Positions 33,660 to 44,800 are shown, counted from the first letter of the stretch. The stretch is DNA of 64,000 nucleotides from Rhynchopus euleeides (GCA_963210315.1 OY723243.1:2108001-2172000); one strand, 5' to 3'. Translations and numbers: made by a program. The notes: generated from the sequence alone by a model not told the origin.

Positions 33660-36083
33660 ATGGCCGCACTGCTTGCCTGTCTCAAACAGCTGGACGAGGT
33701 GTGCCGAGGCGCACCCGGCAACCCAGACTTCTCAGATGCCCTGGTGTCCCCCCTCGCCAGCGCCGAAGCCTGCGCAGGCGGGCTGGAGCCGTCACGTCTC
33801 ACAGGGGACACGAAGCGTGACATGAAGACACAACTCACCGCACTCTGGTCTTCCATCAGCAAAGTCCCGTCTGGCGCCACCGACGCAAAGGCAAAGCTTC
33901 GCGAGCTGTGCGCGCAGTGCTTGCACCTGGCTATCGGGAGGGGCGCGTCTCCGAAGCTCGAGACGGAGCTGGGGCGGGTGTGGCTGAAGACAGCGCGGGA
34001 GTGGCTGTGCGTGCGGCAGCCCCACAAGGCCATCCGCTGCTGCGACACGGCCTGCCGCCACGCCGAAGCCTCCAAGACGCACGGCACATCCGGCGCCCCT
34101 GCGCTGCACTCCGAATGCATCCTGGCCGGCATCGAGGCACGGTGGAAGGCACGCGAACACCCCCTGGAATACGCGCGCTCCCTGGGCACCACGCTGTGGG
34201 ACAGCTCCGACGACCCCACCAAAGCCATCGCCCTACTGTTCGACGTCGCGGAGGCGGCGCACGCCGAGAAGCGGCTGGGCGACTGCATCGACGTGCTGCG
34301 CCTCGCCCTCGAGTGCCCTGCGAAGAGCCCCCCCGCTTCTGAGGCACGCCTGCTCCGCCTCAAGGCACACGCGCACCTGGGCCTGCAGCAGCCGCAGCGT
34401 GCCCTGGAGGCTGTGGAGGCCGCGCTCTCCCTGCACCCGACGTGCGCCGGGATGTACCTCCTGTGCAAGTGCCGCCTGCAGCTGCAGGACCTCGGGGATG
34501 TGCCACGCCTGGTGGACGACCTGCTGCAGCACGCCGACTACACAGCACGCATGTCCCTGGGGCTGGGGCAGGCCCTGTCCGCCGCAGGCCTGCAGCAGGA
34601 GGCGCTGAAGGTGCTGCGCCACGCCGCCCCCAAGAGCAGCGAGGCGACGGTGCGCCTCTTCGCCCTGCTGTGCGACTCGGAGACGAACGAGGCGTATGCC
34701 CTGCTGTCACGCGTGGGCGGCATGCACATGCGCGAGGTGGAGCGCCTCGGCGAGGACCACCTCACGCGGCTCTACGCCACAGCCTTCTCCACAGCACAAC
34801 GCCTGTCGGGGCACGACGCCCTCAAGTGGCTGACGAAGGTGGCGGAGCTCGTCCCCCCCGACAAGGCGCAGGACAGGGCACGCGTACTCCGCTCCCTGGC
34901 ACACGCCCACCTGGCGATGGAGAGCTATTCAGAGGCACTGAGCTGCGCGCAGCAGGCCCTCGTCATCGAGCCGGAGTCAGCCTTCTCGCTGTACCTCGTG
35001 GCGATGGTGCAGCTCAGCCTCGACAGCGTCGAGGTGGTGACCAGCGCCGTGCAGCGCCTCGCCGCCACACCCGACCCGCTTCGGGGCAAGCTTGCGGCAT
35101 GCCTTGCGCAGCACGCCCACGCCAAAGGATACTCGCTGATCGCAGCAGATGCCCTCGCCATCGTGCGCACCACATGGGAGGGCATGTCGCCTGAGGAGCG
35201 CCTGCAGCTGCTCGCCAACACCGTGCTGTGCTACGAAGGGGGCGGTGCGCAGGACGAGGCCCCCCTGCGCGACACAATCTGCGCCGCCTCCGCCGTGCTG
35301 CAGGACTGCGACACGCTGCCGCAGGGCGAGGCTTTGTGGTGGAAATGCAAGGCAGACCAATACCAGCTGTACGATGTGGCGGCTGCCCTCTGCAGGCTCA
35401 CAGGCAGCACGGCAGACGAGGTGCTCAGCACCCTCCGCCACTGCTCCGTCGCGCTGGATGCGGGTGGCGCCGCCGATGTGGCGGGGCACCTGGATCGTGT
35501 GGCAGAGCTGCTGCCTGAGGTGGAGGGTGTGCCCGGCGTGCGCAAGGTGCACACCCTGCTGCTCATCAAGGCACGCATCAGGGGCGGCAGCAGCACGCAG
35601 GACATCAAAGGCCTGCTGCAGGCGCTGTCAGACACGCCGGAGTGCGGCCTCAACGACCTCATTGCTGTGGCCTCCATGGTGTGCCCCGGGACACCCCACC
35701 ACATCCCATCGCTGTATAAGCTGGCGATGCAATATGTGATGGAGTGCGCACGCCCGCGCGATGATTCAGGTGTCGGGGTGTACACAACGCTTCTCCGCCG
35801 CATGGTCAGCGAGGCGGTGGGGCGTGACGAGCAGTGGGACACCATGCAGGAGGTGAAGGAGGCAGCGCAGCGGTGGGGTGAAGCATACCCTCCGCATGAG
35901 CTGGAGTACATGGCCGGCGAGGCGTGGAACAACGGCATCTACTTCCACAGGCTGGCGTCGCACCGCACGGCGGAGGGGTGGTTCTCCTTGGCCCACCTGC
36001 TCGCACAACGCCTGCCGGTGTGCGACACGCGCTCCGAGATCGAGATGCAGTTTGACGTTGCGCTGGACCAGCGTGCCCCATAG
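33660..36083 (+). CDS. SPO22/ZIP4/TEX11-like meiotic TPR protein
   Basis: An 807-residue intronless gene made almost wholly of TPR-like helix pairs (ALSLHPTCAGMYLLCKCRLQ, ALVIEPESAFSLYLVAMVQL). The C-terminal block HELEYMAGEAWNNGIYFH then RTAEGWFSLAHLLAQRL resembles the conserved W.A..AWN.G..Y....AE.W...A end of the SPO22/ZIP4 family. Length also fits (ZIP4, SPO22 and TEX11 are about 900-980 residues). Those proteins scaffold the ZMM group at crossover sites on meiotic chromosomes. The ATG sits six bases after a strong acceptor, which fixes the start. If the assignment is right, it is evidence of meiosis in this organism. A generic TPR protein is the alternative. Cysteine and alanine content is high, in line with the GC-rich genome. 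Confidence 0.62.
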   Translation: MAALLACLKQLDEVCRGAPGNPDFSDALVSPLASAEACAGGLEPSRLTGDTKRDMKTQLTALWSSISKVPSGATDAKAKLRELCAQCLHLAIGRGASPKLETELGRVWLKTAREWLCVRQPHKAIRCCDTACRHAEASKTHGTSGAPALHSECILAGIEARWKAREHPLEYARSLGTTLWDSSDDPTKAIALLFDVAEAAHAEKRLGDCIDVLRLALECPAKSPPASEARLLRLKAHAHLGLQQPQRALEAVEAALSLHPTCAGMYLLCKCRLQLQDLGDVPRLVDDLLQHADYTARMSLGLGQALSAAGLQQEALKVLRHAAPKSSEATVRLFALLCDSETNEAYALLSRVGGMHMREVERLGEDHLTRLYATAFSTAQRLSGHDALKWLTKVAELVPPDKAQDRARVLRSLAHAHLAMESYSEALSCAQQALVIEPESAFSLYLVAMVQLSLDSVEVVTSAVQRLAATPDPLRGKLAACLAQHAHAKGYSLIAADALAIVRTTWEGMSPEERLQLLANTVLCYEGGGAQDEAPLRDTICAASAVLQDCDTLPQGEALWWKCKADQYQLYDVAAALCRLTGSTADEVLSTLRHCSVALDAGGAADVAGHLDRVAELLPEVEGVPGVRKVHTLLLIKARIRGGSSTQDIKGLLQALSDTPECGLNDLIAVASMVCPGTPHHIPSLYKLAMQYVMECARPRDDSGVGVYTTLLRRMVSEAVGRDEQWDTMQEVKEAAQRWGEAYPPHELEYMAGEAWNNGIYFHRLASHRTAEGWFSLAHLLAQRLPVCDTRSEIEMQFDVALDQRAP

Positions 36084-36432
36084 AGAGGGTGGGCTGTCTC
36101 CCTCTCCTGCGCCTCTCCTGCCTTTTGTTCTGCACTTCTCCCCACCCCCCCACCCCCCCCTTCTTGCCCTTTCGCTTCTCAGCCATTCTCACCCGGCGAC
36201 ACTACTCAGCCTGCAGCACCGCAGCACTACAACACCCTCCCCACGAAATGCGGAACACCTTGCAACCATGATGACGAGCCCCACTGCCCCCCCCACGCCA
36301 CCCCACACCCCACCCCCCGCTGGCTTGCTCTTGCATGCATGCTTCGTGTTTGGTTTCACATCCCCTCCCCCTTCCCTCTTCACACTCACCCTCACCACCC
36401 ACATCACATCACATGCAGAGCCGTGGTGGCAC
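36084..36432. other. Intergenic pyrimidine-rich stretch
   Basis: C/T-rich throughout with C runs at 36143-36161, ending in CATCACATGCAG at 36419, a likely acceptor 13 bases before the next start codon. Nothing else seen. Confidence 0.55.
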
Positions 36433-39400
36433 ATGGTGCCCTGCGGCACAGCGAGGATGCTTTGCTCTTTGCTGATCCTGGTGCAGCTCATCGGTGCACT
36501 CGGTGTCGTTGGCAGGCTCACCTCCTCCCTGGAGTGCTGCAGCGGCGGAGCCGCTGCCTGCCACGCCTGCCGGGAGGGCGTGTCGGTGGACGAGCTGTGC
36601 GGCACCCTCCCCGAGTCCTTCGCATGCCGCAACCCCGAGGCACCTGCCTGCAACGCTTCCCTCCCCAGCCCATGCCCCCAGTCGCAGTACTGCGTCATGG
36701 GCGTCTGCCTCAACGCACCGTCCTGCTCCACGGTGCCCCTGCCTCTCGACACCCACCAGCGCTTCTGCAGGGCTGTCCCGGCCCTCCCGCCCCCCGCGCC
36801 CTGTGCGCCGGGGTTCTACCGAGGGGAGGACGGGAGATGCGAGATGCGCGGCTGCTGCACACAGCCCGGCGTTGCGGTGTGCATCGCATGCCTCAGCGAC
36901 GAGCCGGTGGGGGTGGTCTGCTCGCGGCAGCCCGCCCTCGTCGGCTGCCCTCTGTGCGCCTGCGGCGCAGACGCATGCGTCGTGTCCGTCTCCCAGGGGA
37001 GGGACCGCACTGTCTCATCCCGGTGCGACGGCAGCGGCAGTCCCACCCCTGCCGATGTGGAGTGTGAGGAGAAATCCCTGCTGGAGTGCGATGACTCCCT
37101 CACCTGCGGCAGGGCGCTGCTGGGGGGGCAGTGGCAGTGCCAGCCTCTCACGGCGTTCTGCAGCAGCTGTGCGCGGAGCGGTGGGGCATGCTCCCTCGTG
37201 GGGCACGAGATGGCGTGTGTGCCCCCGACGGAGCAGCCGTATGACTATTGCCCGCCGGAGAGGCGGTGTCACGGCGCGGACCCCAGCAACGCCGCGTCGC
37301 ATTTCTGCTGCGAATCCGGCATGGTGTGCGACATGGAGGTGCTTTACGGAGGCCCCTTCGCCCTGTTTGGCGGGAGGTGCGCTTTCTCGCACGACCCCTG
37401 CAAGTTCCACCCCTGCATGCCGGCTGCCTCGTGTATTGTAAGGGAGGGGGTTGCGACGTGCATCCCCTTCCACCCGCTGGCCCCCCTGCCCTGCCCAGTG
37501 GGGCAGCGTGCTGTGGTGACGGGGGGTGTGGAGGGGTGTGTCGCCTACGAGCCCCCCGCGGACTACCCCTGTAATGAGATGTGTGGAGAGGGGGAGTTCT
37601 GCAGCGTGTCGGTGGTGGATGGGTCGCGGGCTGCGGCCTGCGTGTCGACCGGCAGCAACGAGCAGGCGGCGTGCAACATGATGCGCACGCAGAGCTCCCT
37701 CCCGACGTGCGCCTATGGGTGCACGATGGTGGGGAACACCGCATCGTATGTCCCTGCCGCACTGCCAGCCACCCACCCACCCCCCTCCTTGCCGCCACCA
37801 CACAGATGCATCACACCGCCCTACGCAGGCCTGACCTGCAGGGAGACGGTCTGGCCCCCCACCGACACCATCCCCTGCATGGGCCACTCCGACTGCCCGG
37901 TATGCCTGTCCTCCTATGCGATTCCCATCCACGTGCAACATCCGCTGTTAACCTGTTAACCGCATGCACCGTGTTGATGTGTTGGTGGGCCTTCGTCACT
38001 GTGGTGTCAAATCTGTGTCGACTTTGCAGCCAGTTCTGTGAGGCGGCTCGCTTTGCCCCACACCCCAAACCCCCCCAGCCCCGTTCGTATATGCTCTGCT
38101 GCGCCACCCTCCCCTTGCCACTCCCACCTCCCCCCCCCCCCCCCGCAGGCAAACCAATACTGCACGAACTTCCTCCCCCAGCCTGTGTGCAACGGGCTGA
38201 CGGGGGCAGTGTCGATGTGGCTGGAGACAGGGATGAGGTCCTGCCAGCCGTCCCTCTTTGACTGCGTCGAGACGCAGCGGGGTGCCTGGAGCAGTGACGA
38301 GGCGGAGTACTGCTGCCGCAAGCGCCAGGTATGGAGGATGCTTGTTGCAGCACAACGCCACACCGCCACCACCAACCAGATTGGGTGCGACGCGTGGAAC
38401 TGTTACGACAGCGATACCGACTCGTGGCCCTCCACCCAGCGGGCTTTCTGCTGCAAGCACACAGGCCTTGGGTGCAGCGCTGGGCCCGACTGCACATCGG
38501 ACTACACCACGTGGAGCCCCAAGAAGCAGGCGCACTGCTGTGTGAAGGAAAACATCTGCCCCAGAGGCTTCCTCGCTGAGAACAACGGCGGGTGCCCTGA
38601 GGTGCGTGGGTGCCACCTCGACTACTGCCTCCCCAACACACTGCCGTGGACTCAGGCGAAGGCCGACTGGTGCTGCAAGATAGAGCAGGTGGGGTGCCGG
38701 GTTCAGCAGGAGGTGGACTGCTATGACGGTGCCCTGTCCGCACAGGACAAGGCCTGGTGCTGCGGCATGAGGAACATGCACTGCTCCTATGACTGCGTCA
38801 CGGGGGCCGTCAACGCCAGCCAGTGGAGCGAGCCCAAGCAGCAGTACTGCTGCGACACCTTCAGTGTGGGCTGTGCCGAGGGGTACTCTGTGCTGGAGTG
38901 CGCCGATCCCAAGCAGCTCGATGACACCTCACAGCAGCGCTGCTGCGAGCTCCACAACATGGGATGCACCTACGACTGCCACGACACACGCCTGCTCGGC
39001 GCGAACAGCGACGCCGCAGACTACTGCTGCGCTGTGCATGGCGTGAACTGCCCTGCTCCTCCTGAGGCTGCCAACCGCACCGCTGCCGCAGGCCTGCGGG
39101 TCGCCTTCGTCGTGCTGGGCAACTGGCTGGATGTGGAATCCTCCCCACGCCTGTTCAACGACAGGCTCCGTGCCTCCCTCGCGTCGTGCGACGGCAACCT
39201 GACGAAGAGCATCACACACGTCAAGGTGTCGTGCATCTCCCTCAACAAAGACGGCTACACCTGCCAGGGCAGGGACATCGCTGCGAACGACGCATGGCAC
39301 AGCCGCTTCGAGCTCTCGTGGGAGGGCTCCCTGGCACAGCAGTACGCCCAGCGCACGGACACCCTCCACAGCGAGCCGAGCTATGTGTGGACCGAAGAGA

Positions 39401-40066
39401 TCCGAGTGGATGTCGATGTGACCTCTGTCTACGCCAAGCAGATCATCAGCTGCCTCACCGACACGCCGCAGCAGGTCCTCTCCACGAAGGGGGGCACCGC
39501 AGCGCCTGTCGTGCTGGGGGAGCTCACTACCCGCTACCGCATCACCAACCACGACCTCCCGATGCCTGTGGTGCAGGATGGAACACCTGTGATTCCCGAT
39601 ACGTTGCCACCTCTGCCAACGGAGGTCGGGAGGCCCGCTGTCCCGCACGACTCGCAGGCGCCGGGCCCGCCGCATCTGCTGATCGTGGTGGGGATTGCAT
39701 TCGGGTCGCTGGTAGGGTGCGGCTGCGCCCTGGCGGCTGCGTTCACCATGAGGCGGGGTGGGAAGAAGGCCCCGACCCATTATGAGTCGCTGACCCTCTC
39801 TGTCCCCCATCACGACGGACCACATGGGGTGGGGTGGGGCGGAGGAGGTGGAGGAGCGGCGCGAGGTGCTCGGGAGCTCCGTGACGGGCCCGCAGACGGA
39901 GCTGCGGACCTCCTTCGCGGGGGGGACGTCCCCGTCGCACAGGTCGCAGCCCTCCATACCGCCCAGCTCCGGCGCAGGCGGCCCGTTCATCCCCTTGAGC
40001 CTGGCTACGCTGCAGCAGCTCCAGCACTCCCTCCTCGTCCCTCCAGAGTCTATCCCACACCGGTAG
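36433..40066 (+). CDS. Cysteine-rich type I surface protein with W-CC repeats
   Basis: About 1090 residues. A signal peptide (ARMLCSLLILVQLIGALGVV) starts the protein. Residues 30-470 are cysteine-rich without an obvious repeat. From about 38220 come eight units of the form W..x.KxxWCC....GC...C (examples WTQAKADWCC, WSEPKQQYCC), a pattern I associate with dinoflagellate extracellular proteins. Then a non-cysteine outer domain and one membrane segment (LLIVVGIAFGSLVGCGCAL). Exons 36433-37745, 37806-37899, 38149-38328 and 38380-40066; introns of 60, 249 and 51 bases, all GTATG donors. Removing the 51-base intron restores CC-x5-GC spacing. After the membrane segment the better frame shifts by one base within the G-rich stretch 39828-39845 and ends at 40066. 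Unshifted, the frame runs through simple repeats to 40368, which I judge less likely. Confidence 0.75.
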
Positions 40067-41341
40067 CTCGGGTTGGGTTGGGGTTGGGGGGTGTAGGTGG
40101 TGTGGTGCACTGCCCACCTTCTTCCGGTTGGGTGTTGGGGTTCTGCCGGCGGGGTTTTCTTAGTGGGGTTGCGTGGTGTGAATGGTTTCTTCGGAAAGGT
40201 CGCACGTTCAGTATGAGAGAGAGAGAGAGAGATATGTGTGTTCTGTGCTTGATGCGTTTTGCACAGCACACCGTGTGGGGTGTTAGAAAATGGAGTGTGG
40301 TGTGGTGTGTGTGTAGGGAGTCTTTTTCTGTTGTGTGTTGGCTTTTCTGCCACGCGCGCGTGCCTTAGTGTGATGTGAAGCGGAGTGGCATTCGTCTCAC
40401 CATCGTTGGTCGGAGAAAGAGAGGGCGCGTTGCCCCCGACATGCCTCTGATACTTTCCTAAATAACGCTTCACTGTGTGTGCACTCTGTGCGGGGGTGTA
40501 GTGTGATGCCTGCGTTTGATGTGGGGGGTGTGGGTGTGGTGCAGTCCCTTTTGCTCACCTGACCCTTCACCCCTTTTCGCGGGAAAAAAAAAGGTAACTG
40601 CAGCCAGCAGCTGATGTTGTGTGATACGTGGTATCTCGTCGCGGGGGACAGGAGGTGCATTGTCCTTACACCCGTCGCTTTCCCCACCCTTCCCCTCCCG
40701 ACTGCATATGTTTACGCATTGTGTGTGCCATGATGACAAAACGTTCAACACACGTCGCTATGTTGATAAGAAGATTCGATGAGAAATCGCGCAAGCTGGC
40801 AGGTAGTTTATCAACGCGATGGTTTCGTCTTGAGAGTGAATATGCCGGACCTCCCCCGCAATGGTGTTGCGGACCACTAGTGAGTGGTCGACTCCCCTTC
40901 TCTTGTCCCCTGACCTTAGTGAGGGAGTATGCTCCCTTGCTAATATAGTGTAGGTCAAAACCTTCCCCGCTTCTTGTCAAACAAAGAACACGAACACAAA
41001 ACAACCGAGGGTGGGATGCATCGTCCTGAGGGCTTCGGAACAATAGCTCATTTTTGTGGCACATCACGAGAAACGTGGTGTGGGCGGCTGAGCGATGTTG
41101 TGGATGTTTTCTTTTTTGCGCTTTCTTTTCCTTGTCGTCTTCCTCCCGTTCTTCTTTCGGTCCACTCCCCTGTCCCCCCGCCCCCTTTGTGCAGGCTCAG
41201 CTGCCTGTTCTGTTTTGCCGTTTATTATTTCGGTTGTAGTGACCAGCAGCAGTGTTCCGTCTCCCGGGGGAATCTCCGCCCTTCAGGGAAGAAATACCCG
41301 CGTTCCATGCCACCGAGAAGATATTCGTTTCACCAAACGAA
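40067..41341. other. Intergenic stretch before the hAT element
   Basis: No gene seen. GA repeat at 40213-40231, GT-rich stretch at 40298-40314, and a short stem-loop GACCACT-AGTG-AGTGGTC at 40872-40889. T/C-rich tract at 41110-41200. Confidence 0.5.
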
Positions 41342-41684
41342 GATTGTCCAGAGGCTTAGCTTGGGGGGGTAAACTCGGTCAGCTGACCGAGTTTCAGCCA
41401 AACCCGGAAAAAAACTCGGTCAGCTCAAAAGACAAAAAAAAAGTATAAATTTTCGGGGAAAAAAGCGGATTTTTCTTGGGGTGCAGCAGCACAGGAGGTG
41501 AAGCACGCGTGCGAGCGAACGCGAACACCCCATTCTCCTTCTGTCCCGTATTCGTCGCTAGCGTAAGAATAACGTCAGCAGTCTCGAATTCCGTCTCCCG
41601 GCATCATGGTGGGCACGCAGGTGCAGGAGGCTACATCGCTGACCATTACCTGGCACCTCTCCCGGGGATCACTGGCGCGTACCC

Positions 41685-42053
41685 TTGCCCGGACTTCAAT
41701 GCCCCAGCACACCCACTGAAGTGGGCACAGGCGCACAAGACTGCCCTTCTGCAAGGTGCCCGGGTGTCTGTTCCGAGATTCGGAGGTTGGGCCTGCGTGA
41801 TCTGCAGGAGGTTATTCAGCGGTTTACCTCGGCAAACCTCGCTCTCACGTACCCAGCAACATGCAGGCTACCCCAGCTTGCATCTTTGCTTCGGCTGGGC
41901 ACTGCTTCTGTTGAACGCTTGTTTTCCAAGTTCCGCCTTGTCTCCACCAGGCTTCGCCAACTGAGCAGCGAAAGCCTTGCAAATGTACTTTGTGGAGTGG
42001 AATGTCGCGAAGATTCACAGGGTATCCCCGAAGCCACTCTTGCGAGGTCCTAG
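41685..42053 (+). pseudogene. hAT transposase C-terminal fragment
   Basis: About 120 codons. The last half encodes the hAT dimerisation signature (ASVERLFSKF with R.VSTRLRQLS). The catalytic and zinc-finger parts are absent, and the frame runs out near the start of the nested inverted-repeat element. Non-functional as it stands. Confidence 0.7.
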
Positions 42054-42220
42054 GGTACCCCGAGAGAATGTCACCCCCCTCGAGGGCCCAGGGCCGAGGG
42101 GGTGACATTCTTCCCAGCCGCTACACAGGGCAACCATTGAAGAACGTCACCCCCTCTGTACAGGGTGGCCGTTGGAGCCCAAGCGGAGGCCGAGGGGGGG
42201 TGACATTCTCTCCGGGTACC
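42053..42220. mobile_element. 168-bp inverted-repeat element nested in the hAT copy
   Basis: Ends GGGTACCCCGAGAGAATG and its near-complement at the right end form arms of about 30 bp, continuing through TGTCACCCCCCTCG. The arm motif GTCACCCCC also recurs twice inside, in opposite orientations, giving a multi-hairpin structure. No target duplication is clear. Non-coding. Confidence 0.65.
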
Positions 42221-42565
42221 CGAGGTATATGGAAAATTTCACGGAAGCACCAACAAAGCTCTTTTTCAGCCCACTTCAGGACTGTCTGCGCTGCTGAGAC
42301 TGCATCCGCCACTGCCTGGCGGGAAGCTGCCAATGCACACCTACAAAGGCAACAGCAACCCCAGGTTGAGGCTGCAAACCTGGTTGCTGAGCTGGTGTTC
42401 CAGATAAGAAGGGGGGGAACCGGGAAGGCAGCAACGTCGAATTCTGGGTGAACCAGGTGGTGGGGAGCAAATCAACGGGGCAAATCAACTGCGTGTGTAC
42501 TGTGACCGAGTCTGACCGAGTTTCGGCCCCAACCCCAAAATCCAAGCTAAGCCCCTGGATTGTCC

Positions 42566-43651
42566 GAAGCGAAAAAAAGATTAACCCGAACAAACTCTAT
42601 TGGCGAGTCAAAATGACGTGCCGCAGCAAAAAGCCAGAACAATAATGTTTGTCTTCTTCCGCGCTCTCACTAAGAAGCGCCACATCCACTCGTCTTCCAT
42701 GTTGAATTCTTGCTCCGCACAACAATCGCCGTTTCACTGTGTTCTAGGCATAGGTGCTGTATCAAGTTTTCATTGCCTCAACTAAACAAACCCAAAACAG
42801 ATCTGACGGCAGAACATCAACAAATCAAAGAGCCATAGCCTCAAGAGTGCTTGTCGCGGCAATATCATCTCAAAACAAAGTGTTGCCGCAAAAAAAAATA
42901 ACAGCAAAAAGCAACAAACGTCACGATGTCCAGAAGGAATAAAGTGCTGCGCGGGATCCCTGCTGTGATGTCTCCGAATATTTTAGTCAACCGGCGAGAC
43001 AGATCGGCTATATCACGAACACCCTACTCCTCCCCCCCACGTCCCTCCTGACCAACCCACCCCCGCTCACACGGCACGAAAACAAGTCTTTTGGACAGAA
43101 ATTAGAGCGCGGAGCTGTCGCATATCGGGTCCCATCCCACCAAATTCGTAACATGCGACGGACGACCAGAAGGGGATTGCGTACATCACACACCAAAAAG
43201 GTGTCACGCCTTCCGCTGTTCTCTACTCACCCACCGAGTGTCCGCCCTGATACACCAGATACAGCGTGTGCTGGTCACAGATCTCGCTGATTTTTCGGAC
43301 ATTGCCTGCTGCTGAGTTGAAAGGGCGGTCGCTTTGACCCGTGTTTTTTTTACTTTACTTTCATCTTCCATGGACACAACCCCACAAATCCTCCCCCACA
43401 CCACTGCCCCCGAAGGGCCAGAGGTCCCTCTCCTTCGTTGTTATCCCCACCCCACACCCCACACCCGCCTCCACCCCCACCCCCACCCCGCCAGAACGAG
43501 TGCAGGGGAGTCAACTCTGTGGCTTGCCTTTCTTCTGCACTGCCCCCACCCCGCCCTGGCCTGTGTGAAGTGAGGTCGGATGGGGGCCTCGCTGTTATCT
43601 ACTTTACTACCAAAAAAACCCCCCCCCCCCCCCACCCCGGCACCGGACCAT
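42566..43651. other. Intergenic stretch, no gene recognised
   Basis: AT-richer than the host-gene half, with no convincing frame. C-rich tracts occur at 43450-43495 and 43618-43640, directly before the next element. Confidence 0.5.
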
Positions 43652-43863
43652 CACGGTGGGATCTTGTAAATTTTACATGTAAAAATACCGATTTTTACAT
43701 GTATTATACATGTATAATACTTGCATGTCAACTATTATACATGTATAATACATGTATATGCCTGAAATATACATGTATAATACATGTATATCAAGTAAAA
43801 ATACATGTATAATACTTGCATGTCAACTATTATACATGTATTTTTACTTGATACATACATCGG

Positions 43864-44163
43864 GCGTTATTGCGTTACCAGTAACGGTAATACCGTTATT
43901 TTTTCGGTAAAATAACTTACCGTTAATAACGTTCCAGAACGGCCGAATAACGTTATCCGAAAATCGGTAACGTTATTTTTCCGCGTTATACCGTTATCGA
44001 TAACGGTAATACCGTTATTACCGTTATCAGGAACGGTAATAACGTTATCGGTAACGTTATTACCGTTATTACCGTTATCGGTAACGGTAATACCGTTATC
44101 AGTAACGGTAATAACGTTATCGGTAACGTTATTACCGTTATTACCGGTAATACCGCGTTATTT
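43864..44163. repeat. Tandem array of self-complementary ACCGTTAT units
   Basis: About 300 bp of degenerate units such as GGTAATACCGTTATTACCG and CGGTAACGTTATTACCG. Each unit is nearly its own reverse complement. A shorter stretch of the same units lies at 45835-45873 inside the other end of the element. Confidence 0.75.
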
Positions 44164-44800
44164 TCGGTATTTTTGGGCAACTTCTATAGGGGGACCCTTT
44201 TCGAATTTTTTTTTCGGGGTGGCCAGAATGGGCTGTTTTAGGCTATTTGAGGCCATTTTCGAGCAAATTTTTGGGTTTAGAGCCACGCAAAGGGTCTAAA
44301 ATGGGCATGCCAATCTCAAAAAATGCTCAAAATTCCGAGAGATTTCAGATTTTTCGAATTTTTTGACCGAGAAAATTCTGACCCCAAAATGTGGTCCTTG
44401 TGGTCTGGAACTGTCCGTTGTCGAAGGAATTGGTGAAAAAACCGTGATTTTTGGCCTCTGGATCACCCATGCCGTCCCAAAAATCAAGCAAAAGAGGTTT
44501 GGTAGGTGCATTTTTGGGTGAACATGAGCCATTGTGCCAACCTGCTTGATTTCACCCGAAAATTGGAATCCGTTGAATATGGTTTCTGATGAAAATGTGA
44601 AAATTTTCGACCTTCTTCGCAGTTTTTGCCACTTCCTTGCCCCATCTTTCCCACCCAAAATCGAAGTACCGTGAATGGTGTTGTTGAAAGGTCCAAATTG
44701 CGTTGGTTGTGCGTAGTTCTGCCGAAATCGTGCACACGTTGTGCATAGTGCATGTGTAACGCCATTTGCGACCAAAATGTAAATTTCCTGCACCCGAGCG

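Larger units (their letters stand above)
41350..42557 (+). mobile_element. Decayed hAT-family DNA transposon with 8-bp target duplication
   Basis: The 1208-bp element is flanked by an exact 8-bp direct repeat, GATTGTCC, at 41342-41349 and 42558-42565, the duplication length of hAT elements. Its ends are inverted: AGAGGCTTAGCTTGG on the left, CCAAGCTAAGCCCCTG on the right. Subterminal motifs with CTCGGTCAG follow on both sides, including the palindrome CTCGGTCAGCTGACCGAG at 41374. Inside, a frame at 41685-42053 carries an hAT C-terminal dimerisation block (GTASVERLFSKFRLVSTRL, then LSSESLANVL). The remaining transposase, including the catalytic region, is missing, so the copy cannot move by itself. 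A second small element sits inside at 42053-42220. Confidence 0.85.

Noticed and set aside
40067-40368. Continuation of the W-CC protein to 40368
   Set aside because: Reads through GGGTT, GA and GT simple repeats. The alternative frame ending at 40066 has normal protein composition.
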